From contig NZ_BMKQ01000001.1 of NCBI RefSeq assembly GCF_014644415.1, forward strand, positions 2,803,217 to 2,867,216: a stretch of 64,000 nucleotides of DNA, written 5' to 3'. This stretch comes from Marmoricola endophyticus. GTDB taxonomy: Bacteria; Actinomycetota; Actinomycetes; Propionibacteriales; Nocardioidaceae. A program made the translations under genes and the position numbers. Each line of letters opens with the position of its first letter. Position 1 is the first letter of the stretch. Of the stretch, positions 8,626 to 16,364 are shown in pieces. The notes beneath the pieces are model-generated. The model ran no database searches. It saw only the letters and a program-made list of their open reading frames with translations, and was not told the DNA's origin.

Positions 8626-8662
8626 AGCACGGGCCCCGACCGTCACGGTCGGGGCCCGTGCT
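8626..8662 (+). terminator. Strong hairpin terminator after carD
   Basis: A perfect 17-bp inverted repeat (8626-8642 with 8646-8662) encloses a three-base TCA loop, 16 bases after the carD stop. No T-tract follows, which is usual in high-GC actinobacteria. It separates carD from the leaderless promoter of the next gene. Confidence 0.85.
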
Positions 8663-8668
8663 GCGTCC

Positions 8669-8683
8669 TAGGCTGGCCCGGTG
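8669..8683 (+). promoter_or_regulatory. Leaderless promoter of the IspD-like gene
   Basis: TAGGCT at 8669-8674 is followed by six bases and GTG at 8681. The hexamer begins only seven bases after the carD terminator, so the IspD-like gene appears to have its own promoter. Confidence 0.7.
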
Positions 8684-9277
8684 ACCGACGGGACCTGGTT
8701 GTACGACGAGACCCCCCGGCCGGCCGGGGTCGTACCGGACACCGGGCGCGGGTCGCTGCCCTTCGCGCTCCTCCACGGGGAGTCCCTGGTGGCGTGCGCC
8801 GCCTGGGCGATGGGTGAGGCCGAGGTGGAGCTCGTGGACCTCACCGTGCCGTGGGAGGACGTACGACACTCCGGTCGCCCGCTGGTCGTCCACGACCCCC
8901 TGTGCCCGCTGACCCCGCCCGCGTTCCTCGCCGAGGCGGCCGCGCTGGCCGCCGCGTCGGGCCGCGTCGTGGTGGCCTACCGGCCCGTGACCGACACCGT
9001 CAAGGAGACCGACGGCGACCGCGTGGTCGGCACCCGCGACCGCGAGGGCCTGCGGCAGGTGGTCTCGCCGCTGGTGCTCCCGGCCGACGTGCTCGCTCAG
9101 CTCGCGGCGCCGGCACCCGGCCGGCCCCTGGACCTCGACGACCTGGCCGCCTCCGCGCTCGCGCTCGGGGCGTCGTACGACGTGGAGTGGCTCGAGGCCC
9201 CGACGACCGCGGCCCGGGTCGCCCGGGTCGAGGACGTCGAGCTGCTGGAGAGCCTCAGCGGCGCACCCGGTCGCTGA
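8681..9277 (+). CDS. IspD-like protein lacking the catalytic loop, retaining the beta-arm
   Basis: This 198-residue protein aligns by eye with IspD (CDP-methylerythritol synthase), but only some motifs are kept. Present: LVVHDPLCPL (the IspD HDAARP region, with the Arg replaced by Cys), PVTDTVK and TRDREGLR, which match the dimer-arm motifs PVxDTxK and T-x-DR-x-x-L. Absent: the N-terminal GxGxR nucleotide loop with its Lys, and the C-terminal NxKVT Lys (here ARVARVEDVELL). It therefore looks catalytically incomplete alone. It converges on the canonical ispD and overlaps its 3' end by 23 bases. A leaderless promoter argues that it is expressed. A degenerate duplicate is the alternative. Confidence 0.7.
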   Translation: MTDGTWLYDETPRPAGVVPDTGRGSLPFALLHGESLVACAAWAMGEAEVELVDLTVPWEDVRHSGRPLVVHDPLCPLTPPAFLAEAAALAAASGRVVVAYRPVTDTVKETDGDRVVGTRDREGLRQVVSPLVLPADVLAQLAAPAPGRPLDLDDLAASALALGASYDVEWLEAPTTAARVARVEDVELLESLSGAPGR

Positions 9278-9971
9278 GCAGCCGGTCGGCGACCGCGAGG
9301 TCCTCGGGCCAGGTGACCTTGAGGTTCGTCGGCTCGCCCGGGACGGTGACGACGGTCAGCCCGGAGTAGGAGGCCACCACCGAGGCGGTGTCGGTGCCGA
9401 CGAACCCGCCCGCGGCGGCGGCGTCGTACGCCTGCAGCAGCTCGCGCGCCAGGAACGCCTGAGGGGTCTGCACGCCGACCAGCGCCGGCAGGGTGGTGGT
9501 GCCGTCGGCCGGAACCAGCCCGGGGAGGTCGAGTGCGGGCAGCGCCCCGCCGTGCTCCGCCGCCGCCGCGAGCACGTGCTCCCACAGTGCCGGCGTCGCG
9601 AGCGGGCGGGCGGTGTCGTGGATCGCGACCAGCTCGACCTCGCCGGTCCCCACGTCGGCGCGCAGCACGTCGAGTGCGGCCTTCTCTGAGTGCTGGCGCT
9701 CCGCGCCGCCGTCGACCAGCCAGACGTCCTGGTCGCCGAGGTGCGGGCCGAGCGCCTCGGCCACGTCCGCACGCTCCTCCGCCCGGCAGACGACCACCAG
9801 GCGGTGCACCGAGGCGAGGTCGAGGACGGTGCGTACCGACCAGGCCAGCGCCGGCCAGCCACCGAGGGGGAGCAGCGCCTTGTTCGTCCCGGAGCCGGTA
9901 CGACGCCCGGACCCGCCGGCGAGCAGGACCGCGGCGGCACGCCGGGTGCCGCCGCGGGCTGCCGAGGTCAT
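9255..9971 (-). CDS. ispD: 2-C-methyl-D-erythritol 4-phosphate cytidylyltransferase (IspD)
   Basis: This 238-residue protein is expected to form CDP-methylerythritol from MEP and CTP. It has the nucleotide loop LLAGGSGRRTGSGTNKALLPLGG, HDTARP, QTPQAF and NLKVTWPEDLAVAD, i.e. the loop Arg/Lys, the metal Asp, the MEP-binding Arg and the C-terminal Lys. Oddly, the beta-arm between HDTARP and QTPQ is about seven residues shorter than in E. coli IspD and lacks the PVxDT and T-x-DR motifs; it reads LDLPGLVPADG and TTTLPALV. Those motifs are present in the convergent IspD-like protein. Position near carD and ispF supports the call. Confidence 0.85.
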   Translation of the reverse strand: MTSAARGGTRRAAAVLLAGGSGRRTGSGTNKALLPLGGWPALAWSVRTVLDLASVHRLVVVCRAEERADVAEALGPHLGDQDVWLVDGGAERQHSEKAALDVLRADVGTGEVELVAIHDTARPLATPALWEHVLAAAAEHGGALPALDLPGLVPADGTTTLPALVGVQTPQAFLARELLQAYDAAAAGGFVGTDTASVVASYSGLTVVTVPGEPTNLKVTWPEDLAVADRLLSDRVRR

Positions 9972-9978
9972 GGCGGCG

Positions 9979-9984
9979 AACCTA
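9979..9984 (-). promoter_or_regulatory. -10 hexamer for ispD
   Basis: TAGGTT on the minus strand is seven bases upstream of the ispD ATG (9971), a leaderless configuration. It overlaps the last codons of the upstream VOC gene (stop at 9982). Confidence 0.65.
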
Positions 9985-10422
9985 CCCGGGCTGCTCGGTC
10001 TGCAGGTCGACGACCCAGACCACGCCGAACCGGTCGGTGAGCATGCCGTAGAGCGGGGAGAACATCGCCGGGCCGAGCGGCGTGCGCACCTCGGCGCCGT
10101 CGCTGAGCCCGTCCCACAGCGCGCGCAGCTCCTGCTCGGAGGTGGCGTGCACCGAGATGAAGAAGGAGTTCTCGCCGCGCTCGAAGGGGCGGGCGGCCGG
10201 CACGTCGAACGCCATGATCCGGAAGCCGCTCTCGGTCGCGACCTGGCCGAAGATCAGCTGGTTCAGCTCGTCCTCGGCGACGTCGCCCGCCAGGGCCGCG
10301 CCGGCGGCCGCGTCGGCGTACGTCACGAGCAGCAGGTCGCCGCCGACGACCTGCTGGTACCAGGTCAGCGCCTCGCGCGCCTGGCCGCGGAAGTTCAGGT
10401 GGGTGGTGGGGATCAGGGCCAT
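9982..10422 (-). CDS. VOC-superfamily (PhnB/3-demethylubiquinone methyltransferase-like) protein
   Basis: This 146-residue protein has the PhnB-type glyoxalase/bleomycin-resistance fold: THLNFRGQAREALTWYQQVVGG at the start, then SGFRIMAFDVP and the C-terminal SPLYGMLTDRFGVVWVVDL. Members are small dimers, many of unknown substrate. The ATG at 10422 has a strong GAGGAGG Shine-Dalgarno sequence. It is divergent from a WYL regulator with a shared palindrome at 10444-10462, a pairing common in actinobacteria that suggests control by that regulator. Enzymatic activity cannot be assigned. Confidence 0.85.
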   Translation of the reverse strand: MALIPTTHLNFRGQAREALTWYQQVVGGDLLLVTYADAAAGAALAGDVAEDELNQLIFGQVATESGFRIMAFDVPAARPFERGENSFFISVHATSEQELRALWDGLSDGAEVRTPLGPAMFSPLYGMLTDRFGVVWVVDLQTEQPG

Positions 10423-10443
10423 GGGTCCTCCTCGGTCCGTGCG

Positions 10444-10462
10444 GTCGACCGACCTGGTCGAC
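10444..10462. promoter_or_regulatory. Candidate operator between VOC and WYL genes
   Basis: GTCGACC at 10444-10450 and its complement GGTCGAC at 10456-10462 flank five bases in the 103-base divergent intergenic region. It is a natural candidate for binding by the WYL regulator encoded to the right. The regulator assignment is inference. Confidence 0.5.
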
Positions 10463-10525
10463 ACGCACCACTGTGGCTGATGAAAAGGCCAGATTCTGTC
10501 CGCTACTCGGAGGACACTCGACCCT

Positions 10526-11485
10526 ATGACCGGACCCACCGGACGCCTGCTGACGCTGCTGTCCCTCCTCCAGGCCAGACGGGACTGGCCCGGCCGTGCG
10601 CTGGCCGAGCGGCTGGGCACCAGCGAGCGCACCGTGCGGCGCGACATGGAGCGGCTGCGCGACCTGGGCTACCCGGTGCGAGCGACCAAGGGCCCCGACG
10701 GGGGCTACCGGCTCGGTGCCGGGTCCTCGCTGCCGCCGCTGCTGCTGGACGACGAGCAGGCCGTCGCCGTCGCCGTGGCCCTGAGGGTCGCGGCCGGCGC
10801 GGGCGCCGGCGTCGAGGAGGCGGCGCTGCGTGCGCTGACCACGCTCGGCCAGGTGCTGCCCGCTCGCCTCAGGCACCGGGTGGAGACACTCGAGGTCGAC
10901 GTGGTCGGTCGCCCGGGTCGGGCCGGTGTCGACCCCGAGGTCCTGGTCTCGCTCTCCGCCGCGGTGCGCGCCCACGAGGTGGTGCGCTTCGACTACGCGA
11001 CGCCGGCGGGACCCGAGGACGCCTCACCGCGGCGCGCGGAGCCGCACCACGTGGTCAGTCGGGCGGGACGGTGGTACCTCGTCGCGTGGGACCTCGACCG
11101 CGCCGCCTGGCGGACCTTCCGGGTCGACCGGATGGCGCTGCGCACCCCGAACGGACCGAGGTTCGTCCCGCGGCGGCTGCCCGGCGACGACGTCGAGACC
11201 TTCGTGAACGCCCACTTCAAGGGCAGCTCGGGGGTGGACCGGTGGCCGTGCTCGGGTGAGGTGCTGCTGTCCTGCCCGGCCGCGGAGGTCGCGCCGTACC
11301 TCCTCGAGGGCGAGGTGGAGGCGTGGGGGCCCGACCGGTGCCGGGTACGCCTCGGTGCCTGGTCGTGGCGGGGCCTGGCCGCCACGCTGGGCCGTTTCGA
11401 CGCCGACGTCGAGGTGGTCGGTCCGCCCGCGCTGCGCGAGGCCTTCGCCGCGCTGGCCCGGCGGTACGCCGCCGCCGGCACCTGA
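10526..11485 (+). CDS. YafY-type helix-turn-helix regulator with WYL domain
   Basis: This 319-residue regulator has an N-terminal HTH_11 domain (ALAERLGTSERTVRRDMERL, about 25-45) with the wing DGGYRLGAG, a central linker, and a WYL ligand-sensing domain. The WYL signature appears as GRWYLVAWDLDRAAWRTFRVDRM. A C-terminal WCX-like segment with strand RVRLGAWSWRGLAATLGRF follows. It probably represses or activates the divergent VOC gene and itself. The ligand is unknown. ATG 10526 is preceded by GGAGGA, though the spacing is long. Confidence 0.9.
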   Translation: MTGPTGRLLTLLSLLQARRDWPGRALAERLGTSERTVRRDMERLRDLGYPVRATKGPDGGYRLGAGSSLPPLLLDDEQAVAVAVALRVAAGAGAGVEEAALRALTTLGQVLPARLRHRVETLEVDVVGRPGRAGVDPEVLVSLSAAVRAHEVVRFDYATPAGPEDASPRRAEPHHVVSRAGRWYLVAWDLDRAAWRTFRVDRMALRTPNGPRFVPRRLPGDDVETFVNAHFKGSSGVDRWPCSGEVLLSCPAAEVAPYLLEGEVEAWGPDRCRVRLGAWSWRGLAATLGRFDADVEVVGPPALREAFAALARRYAAAGT

Positions 11486-11570
11486 GGTCGGCCTCGGTCC
11501 GAACCTGTTTCCTGGCCGAAACACGACCGGCACGCGTGGAACACACAGCGCTCCTAGTTTCGCGAGCGTC

Positions 11571-11912
11571 ATGAGCGATCCGACCTGGGTGGCGGTGTGC
11601 CGCTACGAGGACCTCGACGCCGAGCACGGCGTGGCCGTGCTGGTGCACGGGCGCGGCGTCGCCGTGTTCCGCTCCGCCGAGGGCCGTGTGCTGGCGGTGG
11701 CCAACCGCGACCCGTTCAGCCGCGCCAGTGCGCTGTCGCGCGGTCTGGTCGGGACGTCGGGCGGCGTCACGTACGTCTCCTGCCCGACGCACCTGCAGAC
11801 CTTCGACCTCGACACGGGGGTCTGCCTCGAGGACCCGCAGGTGCGGATCTCGACGTACGACGTCCGGGTGCGCAACGCGATGGTGGAGGTCGGCGCACGC
11901 CGCAGGGGCTGA
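11571..11912 (+). CDS. nirD: NirD-like nitrite reductase small subunit, solitary
   Basis: This 113-residue protein matches the NirD Rieske-like fold: WVAVCRYEDL, GVAVLVHGRGVAVFR, VANRDPFSRASALSRGLVGT and CLEDPQVRISTYDVRV. As in NirD, the four Rieske iron ligands are not conserved (only one Cys, SCPTH). NirD normally partners the large subunit NirB in assimilatory NADH-nitrite reductase, but no nirB lies within tens of kilobases here. It may work with a distant nirB or have another role. A TAGTTT hexamer lies ten bases upstream of the ATG. Confidence 0.8.
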   Translation: MSDPTWVAVCRYEDLDAEHGVAVLVHGRGVAVFRSAEGRVLAVANRDPFSRASALSRGLVGTSGGVTYVSCPTHLQTFDLDTGVCLEDPQVRISTYDVRVRNAMVEVGARRRG

Positions 11913-11930
11913 GCCGGGCGTCGCGCCGAC

Positions 11931-12818
11931 TCAGCCCGCCAGGGGACGGACCAGCCCGAGCAGGGCGTCGGAGACCATCGCGTCGCGCTCCAGCGGCAGC
12001 ATGTGCCCGGCGTCGGGGGCGACGTAGAGCGAGGCCGAGTCGACGTGGTCGACGATGTGGCGGGCCATGCGTACCGGGGTGAGCCGGTCCGCCGCGCCGA
12101 CCAGCACGGTGGTCGGGATCCCGCTCAGGTGCTTGAGGGCGTCGGTGCGCTCGTGGTGGAGCACGATGTCCTCGTAGAAGCCGGCCACGCTGTCGCCGGG
12201 GGAGTTGACCAGCCCGTCGACGGCGAGGGCGACGTCGCGCACCCGCTGGGGCTGGCCGAAGACCAGCCGCGACATGATCTGCCGCTCGATGATCGGCGTG
12301 CGACGTCGTACCCGCTTGGAGAGCGTCTTGGCCCGCAGCGCCAGCAGTCGCGGGATCTGGTTGCGGACGTTGTCCCCGATCTCGGGCAGCCCGAGGTCCA
12401 CGCTGCCCATGTCGCCGGCCGAGGTCGAGGTGAGCAGGACGCCCTGCACCCGCTCGGAGAACAGGTCGGGGCGCTGCTCGGCCAGCGCCATGATCGTCAT
12501 CCCGCCGATCGAGTGACCGGCCAGCACCAGCGGGCCGGTCGGGGCGAAGGTGTCGATGATGTCGGCCATGTCCCGCGCGAGGTTGCCGACGGTGCAGTCG
12601 CGTCGGGGGACGGCCTGCGAGGCGCCGTGCCCGCGGTGGTCCCAGGCGATCGTGCGTACCCGACCAGGGAGCACCTGGGCGAGGTCACGCAGCTGGTAGC
12701 GCCAGTCCTCGGCGTCGGAAGTCCAGCAGTGGGCGAGCAGCACGGTCACCGCGGCGTCCTCGGGGCCGTTGGCGTAGACCGCGACGTCGAGGTCGTCATG
12801 GGTGCGCAGGGTCTCCAT
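11931..12818 (-). CDS. Alpha/beta-fold hydrolase
   Basis: This 295-residue serine hydrolase has a complete triad by motif: nucleophile Ser in the elbow AGHSIGGMT (about residue 102), Asp in LVGAADRLTP and His in DAGHMLPLE. The oxyanion region is LLAHCWTS. No signal peptide is visible, so it is probably cytoplasmic. The substrate is unknown; a lipase or esterase of the class found in mycolic and non-mycolic actinobacteria is plausible. CACAAT lies eight bases upstream of the ATG on the minus strand. It converges with nirD, with an 18-base gap. Confidence 0.88.
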   Translation of the reverse strand: METLRTHDDLDVAVYANGPEDAAVTVLLAHCWTSDAEDWRYQLRDLAQVLPGRVRTIAWDHRGHGASQAVPRRDCTVGNLARDMADIIDTFAPTGPLVLAGHSIGGMTIMALAEQRPDLFSERVQGVLLTSTSAGDMGSVDLGLPEIGDNVRNQIPRLLALRAKTLSKRVRRRTPIIERQIMSRLVFGQPQRVRDVALAVDGLVNSPGDSVAGFYEDIVLHHERTDALKHLSGIPTTVLVGAADRLTPVRMARHIVDHVDSASLYVAPDAGHMLPLERDAMVSDALLGLVRPLAG

Positions 12819-12909
12819 GACCGGCCATTGTGGCCCCGGCGCTCCGCCGGCGTCTCGGGTCGTGCGTGTGAGATCGGTTTGCGTGGCCGTCGCGGCGTCG
12901 ACTGGTGGC

Positions 12910-13383
12910 TCAGCGAGCGGTGACGAGGGCGGTCGCGATCGCGGCGACGCCCTCGCCGCGGCCGGTGAGGCCGAGACCGTCGGTGGTGGTGGCGGTGACG
13001 CTCACCGGGGCGCCGGCCGCGTCCGAGAGCGCGCGTACGGCCTCGTCGCGGCGCGGGCCCAGCCGGGGCACGGTGCCGATCACCTGGACCGCGACGTTGC
13101 CGATCTCGAAGCCGGCCGCACGGACCCGCGACGCGGTCTCGGCGAGCATCATGGTGCCGGCGGCGCCGGCCCACTCGGGGGCGTCGGTGCCGAAGGTGCT
13201 GCCCAGGTCGCCCAGGCCGGCTGCCGAGAGCAGCGCGTCGCAGGCCGCGTGCGCGGCGACGTCGGCGTCGGAGTGGCCCTCGAGCCCGCGGGGCTCCTCC
13301 GGCCAGTCCAGCCCGGCGAGCCGCATCGGGCGGCCCTCGACCAGCCGGTGGACGTCGGTGCCGATCCCCACGCGTGTGCTCAC
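12910..13383 (-). CDS. ispF: 2-C-methyl-D-erythritol 2,4-cyclodiphosphate synthase
   Basis: This 157-residue enzyme, normally trimeric, converts CDP-ME 2-phosphate to MEcPP in the non-mevalonate isoprenoid pathway. It has the metal motif [10 protein letters not shown] (Asp and His ligands), [11 protein letters not shown] with another ligand His, the substrate loop [11 protein letters not shown] and the C-terminal [14 protein letters not shown]. Length is standard. It is not fused to ispD as in some bacteria. The GTG start at 13383 is set by CACAAT seven bases upstream. It is divergent from the Mo-oxidoreductase. Confidence 0.96.
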   Translation of the reverse strand: MSTRVGIGTDVHRLVEGRPMRLAGLDWPEEPRGLEGHSDADVAAHAACDALLSAAGLGDLGSTFGTDAPEWAGAAGTMMLAETASRVRAAGFEIGNVAVQVIGTVPRLGPRRDEAVRALSDAAGAPVSVTATTTDGLGLTGRGEGVAAIATALVTAR

Positions 13384-13390
13384 GAGGGCG

Positions 13391-13396
13391 ATTGTG
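13391..13396 (-). promoter_or_regulatory. -10 hexamer for ispF
   Basis: CACAAT on the minus strand lies seven bases before the ispF GTG (13383), supporting a leaderless message and that start codon. Confidence 0.6.
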
Positions 13397-13426
13397 TCCT
13401 CTCTTGGGGCGCGTGTGCCCGCTCGG

Positions 13427-13441
13427 CACACTGGAGGGGTG
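13427..13441 (+). promoter_or_regulatory. -10 hexamer for the Mo-oxidoreductase gene
   Basis: CACACT at 13427-13432 is followed by GGAGGG and then GTG at 13439. The same ACACTGGAGGGGTGA word occurs before tatD at 56703-56717. The GGAGGG is too close to the start to be a normal Shine-Dalgarno sequence, so I read this as a leaderless promoter. Confidence 0.5.
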
Positions 13442-15019
13442 AGCACGTCCCGGCGCGAGCGCCTGCCCCTGGCCGCCGCCGGTGTCGTCACCGGTCTCGC
13501 CGGCCTGGCGGCGAGCCTGCTCGCCGCCGCGCTGCTGCACCTGCCCGGCAACCCGGTCACCGCGGTCGCCTCCGTGGTGCGCGACCTCACCCCCGGCCCG
13601 GTCGCCGAGGCCCTGATCGGGCTCGTCGGTCACGCCGACAAGCCGCTGCTGATCGCCGGTACGACGCTGGTGGTGCTGCTCGTCGCGGGGGCGGCCGGCG
13701 TGCTGCAGGCCCGGTCGGCACCCCTGGCGTACGCCCTGCTCGGGGCGCTCGGTGTCATCGGCTTCATCGCCACCTCGTCCGCGCCGGGCACCGAGACCGG
13801 CGGCGGCACCGGCTCCGGCGGGAGCCCGGCAGCGGCGATCCCGGTCGTCATCGGCTTCGTCGTCTGGGCCCTGGTGCTGCCGATGCTGGTCGGCGTGGCT
13901 CAGCGCTACGTCGAGGTCCGTGCCGCGCCGTCGGCGTCACCGGCCGCCGTCGGCCACTCGCGACGGGTCTTCCTCGAGCGGTCCGCGATCGTCGTGGTGG
14001 GCGCCCTCGTCCTCGGCGGCGCCTCGCGGGCGCTGGCCTCGGGCCGCGACCGGGTCGAGGCGGCTCGGGAGGCCCTCCGGCTGCGCCTCGGCCGGGGTAC
14101 GACTCCGTCGGGCGCCGACCTCGGGGTCGCCGGCCAAGCGTCCTGGCGTACCGCTGACAGCGACTTCTACCTCATCCACACCGCGCTCGCGGTCCCGCAG
14201 GTCGCGCCCGACGACTGGAGCCTGCGCATCCACGGGATGGTCGAGCGCGAGCTGACCATCTCCTTCGCCGAGCTCGCGCGGCGCGAGCGCACCGAGGACT
14301 GGATCACGCTGTGCTGCGTGTCCAACGAGGTCGGCGGGCCGCTGATCGGCAACGCGTACTGGTCCGGGGTGCCGATCCGCAGCCTGCTCGCGGAGGCGGG
14401 CGTGAAGGACGGCGCCGACGCGGTCAAGCAGACCTCCGAGGACGGCTGGACCTGCGGTACCCCGCTGGCGGCCCTCACCGACCCGGACCGCCAGGCGATG
14501 CTTGCGCTGGGGATGAACGGCGAGCCGCTGCCCATCGAGCACGGCTTCCCGGTCCGGATGGTCGTGCCGGGGCTGTACGGCTACGTCTCGGCCACCAAGT
14601 GGCTCGTCGACCTCGAGGTCACCCGGTTCGACGACTTCGCGGCCTACTGGACCGAGCGGGGCTGGGGCGAGAAGGGCCCGGTGAAGACCGAGTCGCGCAT
14701 CGACGTACCGGTCGACGGCGAGGCGGTCGACGCCGGCCGGGTGGCCGTCGCCGGTGTCGCCTGGGCGCAGCACACCGGCATCGACAAGGTCGAGGTCCAG
14801 CTCGACGGCGGGTCCTGGCAGGACGCCCGGCTGGGCACCGTGCCGGGCGTCGACACCTGGGTGCAGTGGGTGCTGGACACCGAGCTCGACGCCGGCGAGC
14901 ACACGGCGGTGGTCCGCGCGACGGACCGCTCGGGATACACGCAGACCGCCGCGCGCGCCGACGTGCTCCCCGACGGGGCCACGGGCTGGCACAGCCGCAC
15001 GTTCACCGTCCAGGGCTGA
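13439..15019 (+). CDS. Membrane-anchored molybdopterin-dependent oxidoreductase (sulfite oxidase family)
   Basis: This 526-residue protein has an N-terminal membrane region of about five helices (up to ~195, with Gly-rich loops), then an extracytoplasmic sulfite-oxidase-type Mo-cofactor domain. The Mo-ligating Cys is in [19 protein letters not shown]. The substrate-domain motif [12 protein letters not shown] and a C-terminal Mo-co dimerisation domain ([19 protein letters not shown]) follow. Family members oxidise sulfite or reduce S- or N-oxides; the actual substrate is unknown. Mo-cofactor genes moeA-moaC-mogA lie ~28 kb away. The GTG start is chosen from the -10 spacing. Confidence 0.9.
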   Translation: MSTSRRERLPLAAAGVVTGLAGLAASLLAAALLHLPGNPVTAVASVVRDLTPGPVAEALIGLVGHADKPLLIAGTTLVVLLVAGAAGVLQARSAPLAYALLGALGVIGFIATSSAPGTETGGGTGSGGSPAAAIPVVIGFVVWALVLPMLVGVAQRYVEVRAAPSASPAAVGHSRRVFLERSAIVVVGALVLGGASRALASGRDRVEAAREALRLRLGRGTTPSGADLGVAGQASWRTADSDFYLIHTALAVPQVAPDDWSLRIHGMVERELTISFAELARRERTEDWITLCCVSNEVGGPLIGNAYWSGVPIRSLLAEAGVKDGADAVKQTSEDGWTCGTPLAALTDPDRQAMLALGMNGEPLPIEHGFPVRMVVPGLYGYVSATKWLVDLEVTRFDDFAAYWTERGWGEKGPVKTESRIDVPVDGEAVDAGRVAVAGVAWAQHTGIDKVEVQLDGGSWQDARLGTVPGVDTWVQWVLDTELDAGEHTAVVRATDRSGYTQTAARADVLPDGATGWHSRTFTVQG

Positions 15020-15038
15020 GACCCGGCGCTCGTGGGGG

Positions 15039-16277
15039 TCACCAGCGCGGGGCGCTCCCGGCGGGCGGCAGCGGGTGGGCGGCGTCGCGGACGATGTACG
15101 CCGTCCCGTACGAGTGCCCCATCCAGGCCCGCTCCAGCTGGCCGCGGTCGTACGTCCGGCGCACCGAGCCGTTGCTCGGCCCCGCCGGGTCGTTGACGAC
15201 CGGGTTGCCGGCGGCGGTGAAGCCGGAGACGACGACGAGGTGGCCGTTGCTGGCCGAGATCGGTGCGCCGGACAGCTCGCCCTTGCCGAACGACACCGAG
15301 ATCGCCACCGGGATGCCGGCGTGCACCAGCTGCTCGACGTCGCGCAGGCTGGTCAGCCGGGTGACGAAGGCGTCGCCGGCGTACGTCGCGGCGACCGCGG
15401 TGTTGAAGGGCCAGTTGCCGGTGCCCTGGTAGGCGTAGTCGTATGTCATCCGGGCGACGCCGTCGACGTACCGGTCGGCGTCGCCGGCCGCCACCCAGGC
15501 GTACGACGAGGCCGGCGGCAGCCGCTTGTAGTAGCCGAGCAGCATCGCGACGCTGGTGGGGGAGCACCAGGCCTCGCCGCCGTTGCCGTACTGCGGGTAC
15601 TCCCCGCGGTGCGTCATCTGGCTGTACGTCGGCACCGCCAGCGTGCGTGCGCCGTACAGCGGGGCCGAGGTGTGCCCGCTCCAGGGCGTCGGGGTCGAGG
15701 CGACGCCGCCGACCTTGACCACGCTGGGTCCGGGCTTGCCGGCCGGGCGGGTGAGCACGACCCGCATCCGCCAGGCGACGAACCGGGTGCCGGCGTGCGC
15801 CTTGAAGGTGTCGGTGGCGACGGAGGCGGTGTCGTCGGGCTGCGCGCTGGCGGAGGCCCGCCGGACGACGTCGTCCTGCTCGGCCCAGGTCGCGGTGTCG
15901 TCGACGGAGGTGTACGTGCCGGCCGTCGTCTTCGCCTGCAGGCCGATGCGGACGAAGCTGCCCGGCGCGGTGGTCGCCTTCCAGGAGGCGATCAGCTCGG
16001 TGAACGAGGTGCCGGGGGTGACCCAGCCGGAGTACCAGCTCGCGTTCTCCAGCGTCCCTCGCCCGGAGGCGGTGGTGCTGGTGGCGTGGTCGAGCACCAG
16101 CCGCCCGGAGCGGTAGGCGGTGCCGTTGTGCGTGCCACCGGCGAACCCGGCGCCGACGACCGAGGCGTAGCGGGGGCTTCCCGGGGCGGGCGCTGCCGCG
16201 GAGGCCGCGCCCGCGGGGACGGTGAGCGCCGCGGCGCCCAGGAGGAGGGAGGCGACGGCGGCGGGAAGCGGACGCAT
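15039..16277 (-). CDS. Secreted C39-family (papain-like) peptidase domain protein
   Basis: This 412-residue protein carries a signal peptide from ATG 16277 (MRPLPAA, then an Ala/Leu core ending AGAASAAAP). The first half of the mature part is beta-rich ([20 protein letters not shown]), which may be a binding or autoprocessing region. The second half is a peptidase_C39_2 domain with Cys in [14 protein letters not shown], His in [10 protein letters not shown] and Asp in VVNDPAG. It is likely an exported cysteine peptidase or amidase. An upstream GTG at 16313 would add 12 non-signal-like residues. It converges with the Mo-oxidoreductase and diverges from cysS. Confidence 0.85.
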   Translation of the reverse strand: MRPLPAAVASLLLGAAALTVPAGAASAAAPAPGSPRYASVVGAGFAGGTHNGTAYRSGRLVLDHATSTTASGRGTLENASWYSGWVTPGTSFTELIASWKATTAPGSFVRIGLQAKTTAGTYTSVDDTATWAEQDDVVRRASASAQPDDTASVATDTFKAHAGTRFVAWRMRVVLTRPAGKPGPSVVKVGGVASTPTPWSGHTSAPLYGARTLAVPTYSQMTHRGEYPQYGNGGEAWCSPTSVAMLLGYYKRLPPASSYAWVAAGDADRYVDGVARMTYDYAYQGTGNWPFNTAVAATYAGDAFVTRLTSLRDVEQLVHAGIPVAISVSFGKGELSGAPISASNGHLVVVSGFTAAGNPVVNDPAGPSNGSVRRTYDRGQLERAWMGHSYGTAYIVRDAAHPLPPAGSAPRW

Positions 16278-16348
16278 GCGCGAAGAGTAAGTCTCAAATG
16301 CCTCATCTGTCACTCACGTCACAGGTCGGGACACGGTCCGGAAGTCGT

Positions 16349-16364
16349 TAGGGTTGACCGCATG
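16349..16364 (+). promoter_or_regulatory. cysS leaderless promoter, -10 hexamer
   Basis: TAGGGT at 16349-16354, seven bases before the cysS ATG at 16362, gives the leaderless spacing and supports this start. Confidence 0.7.
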
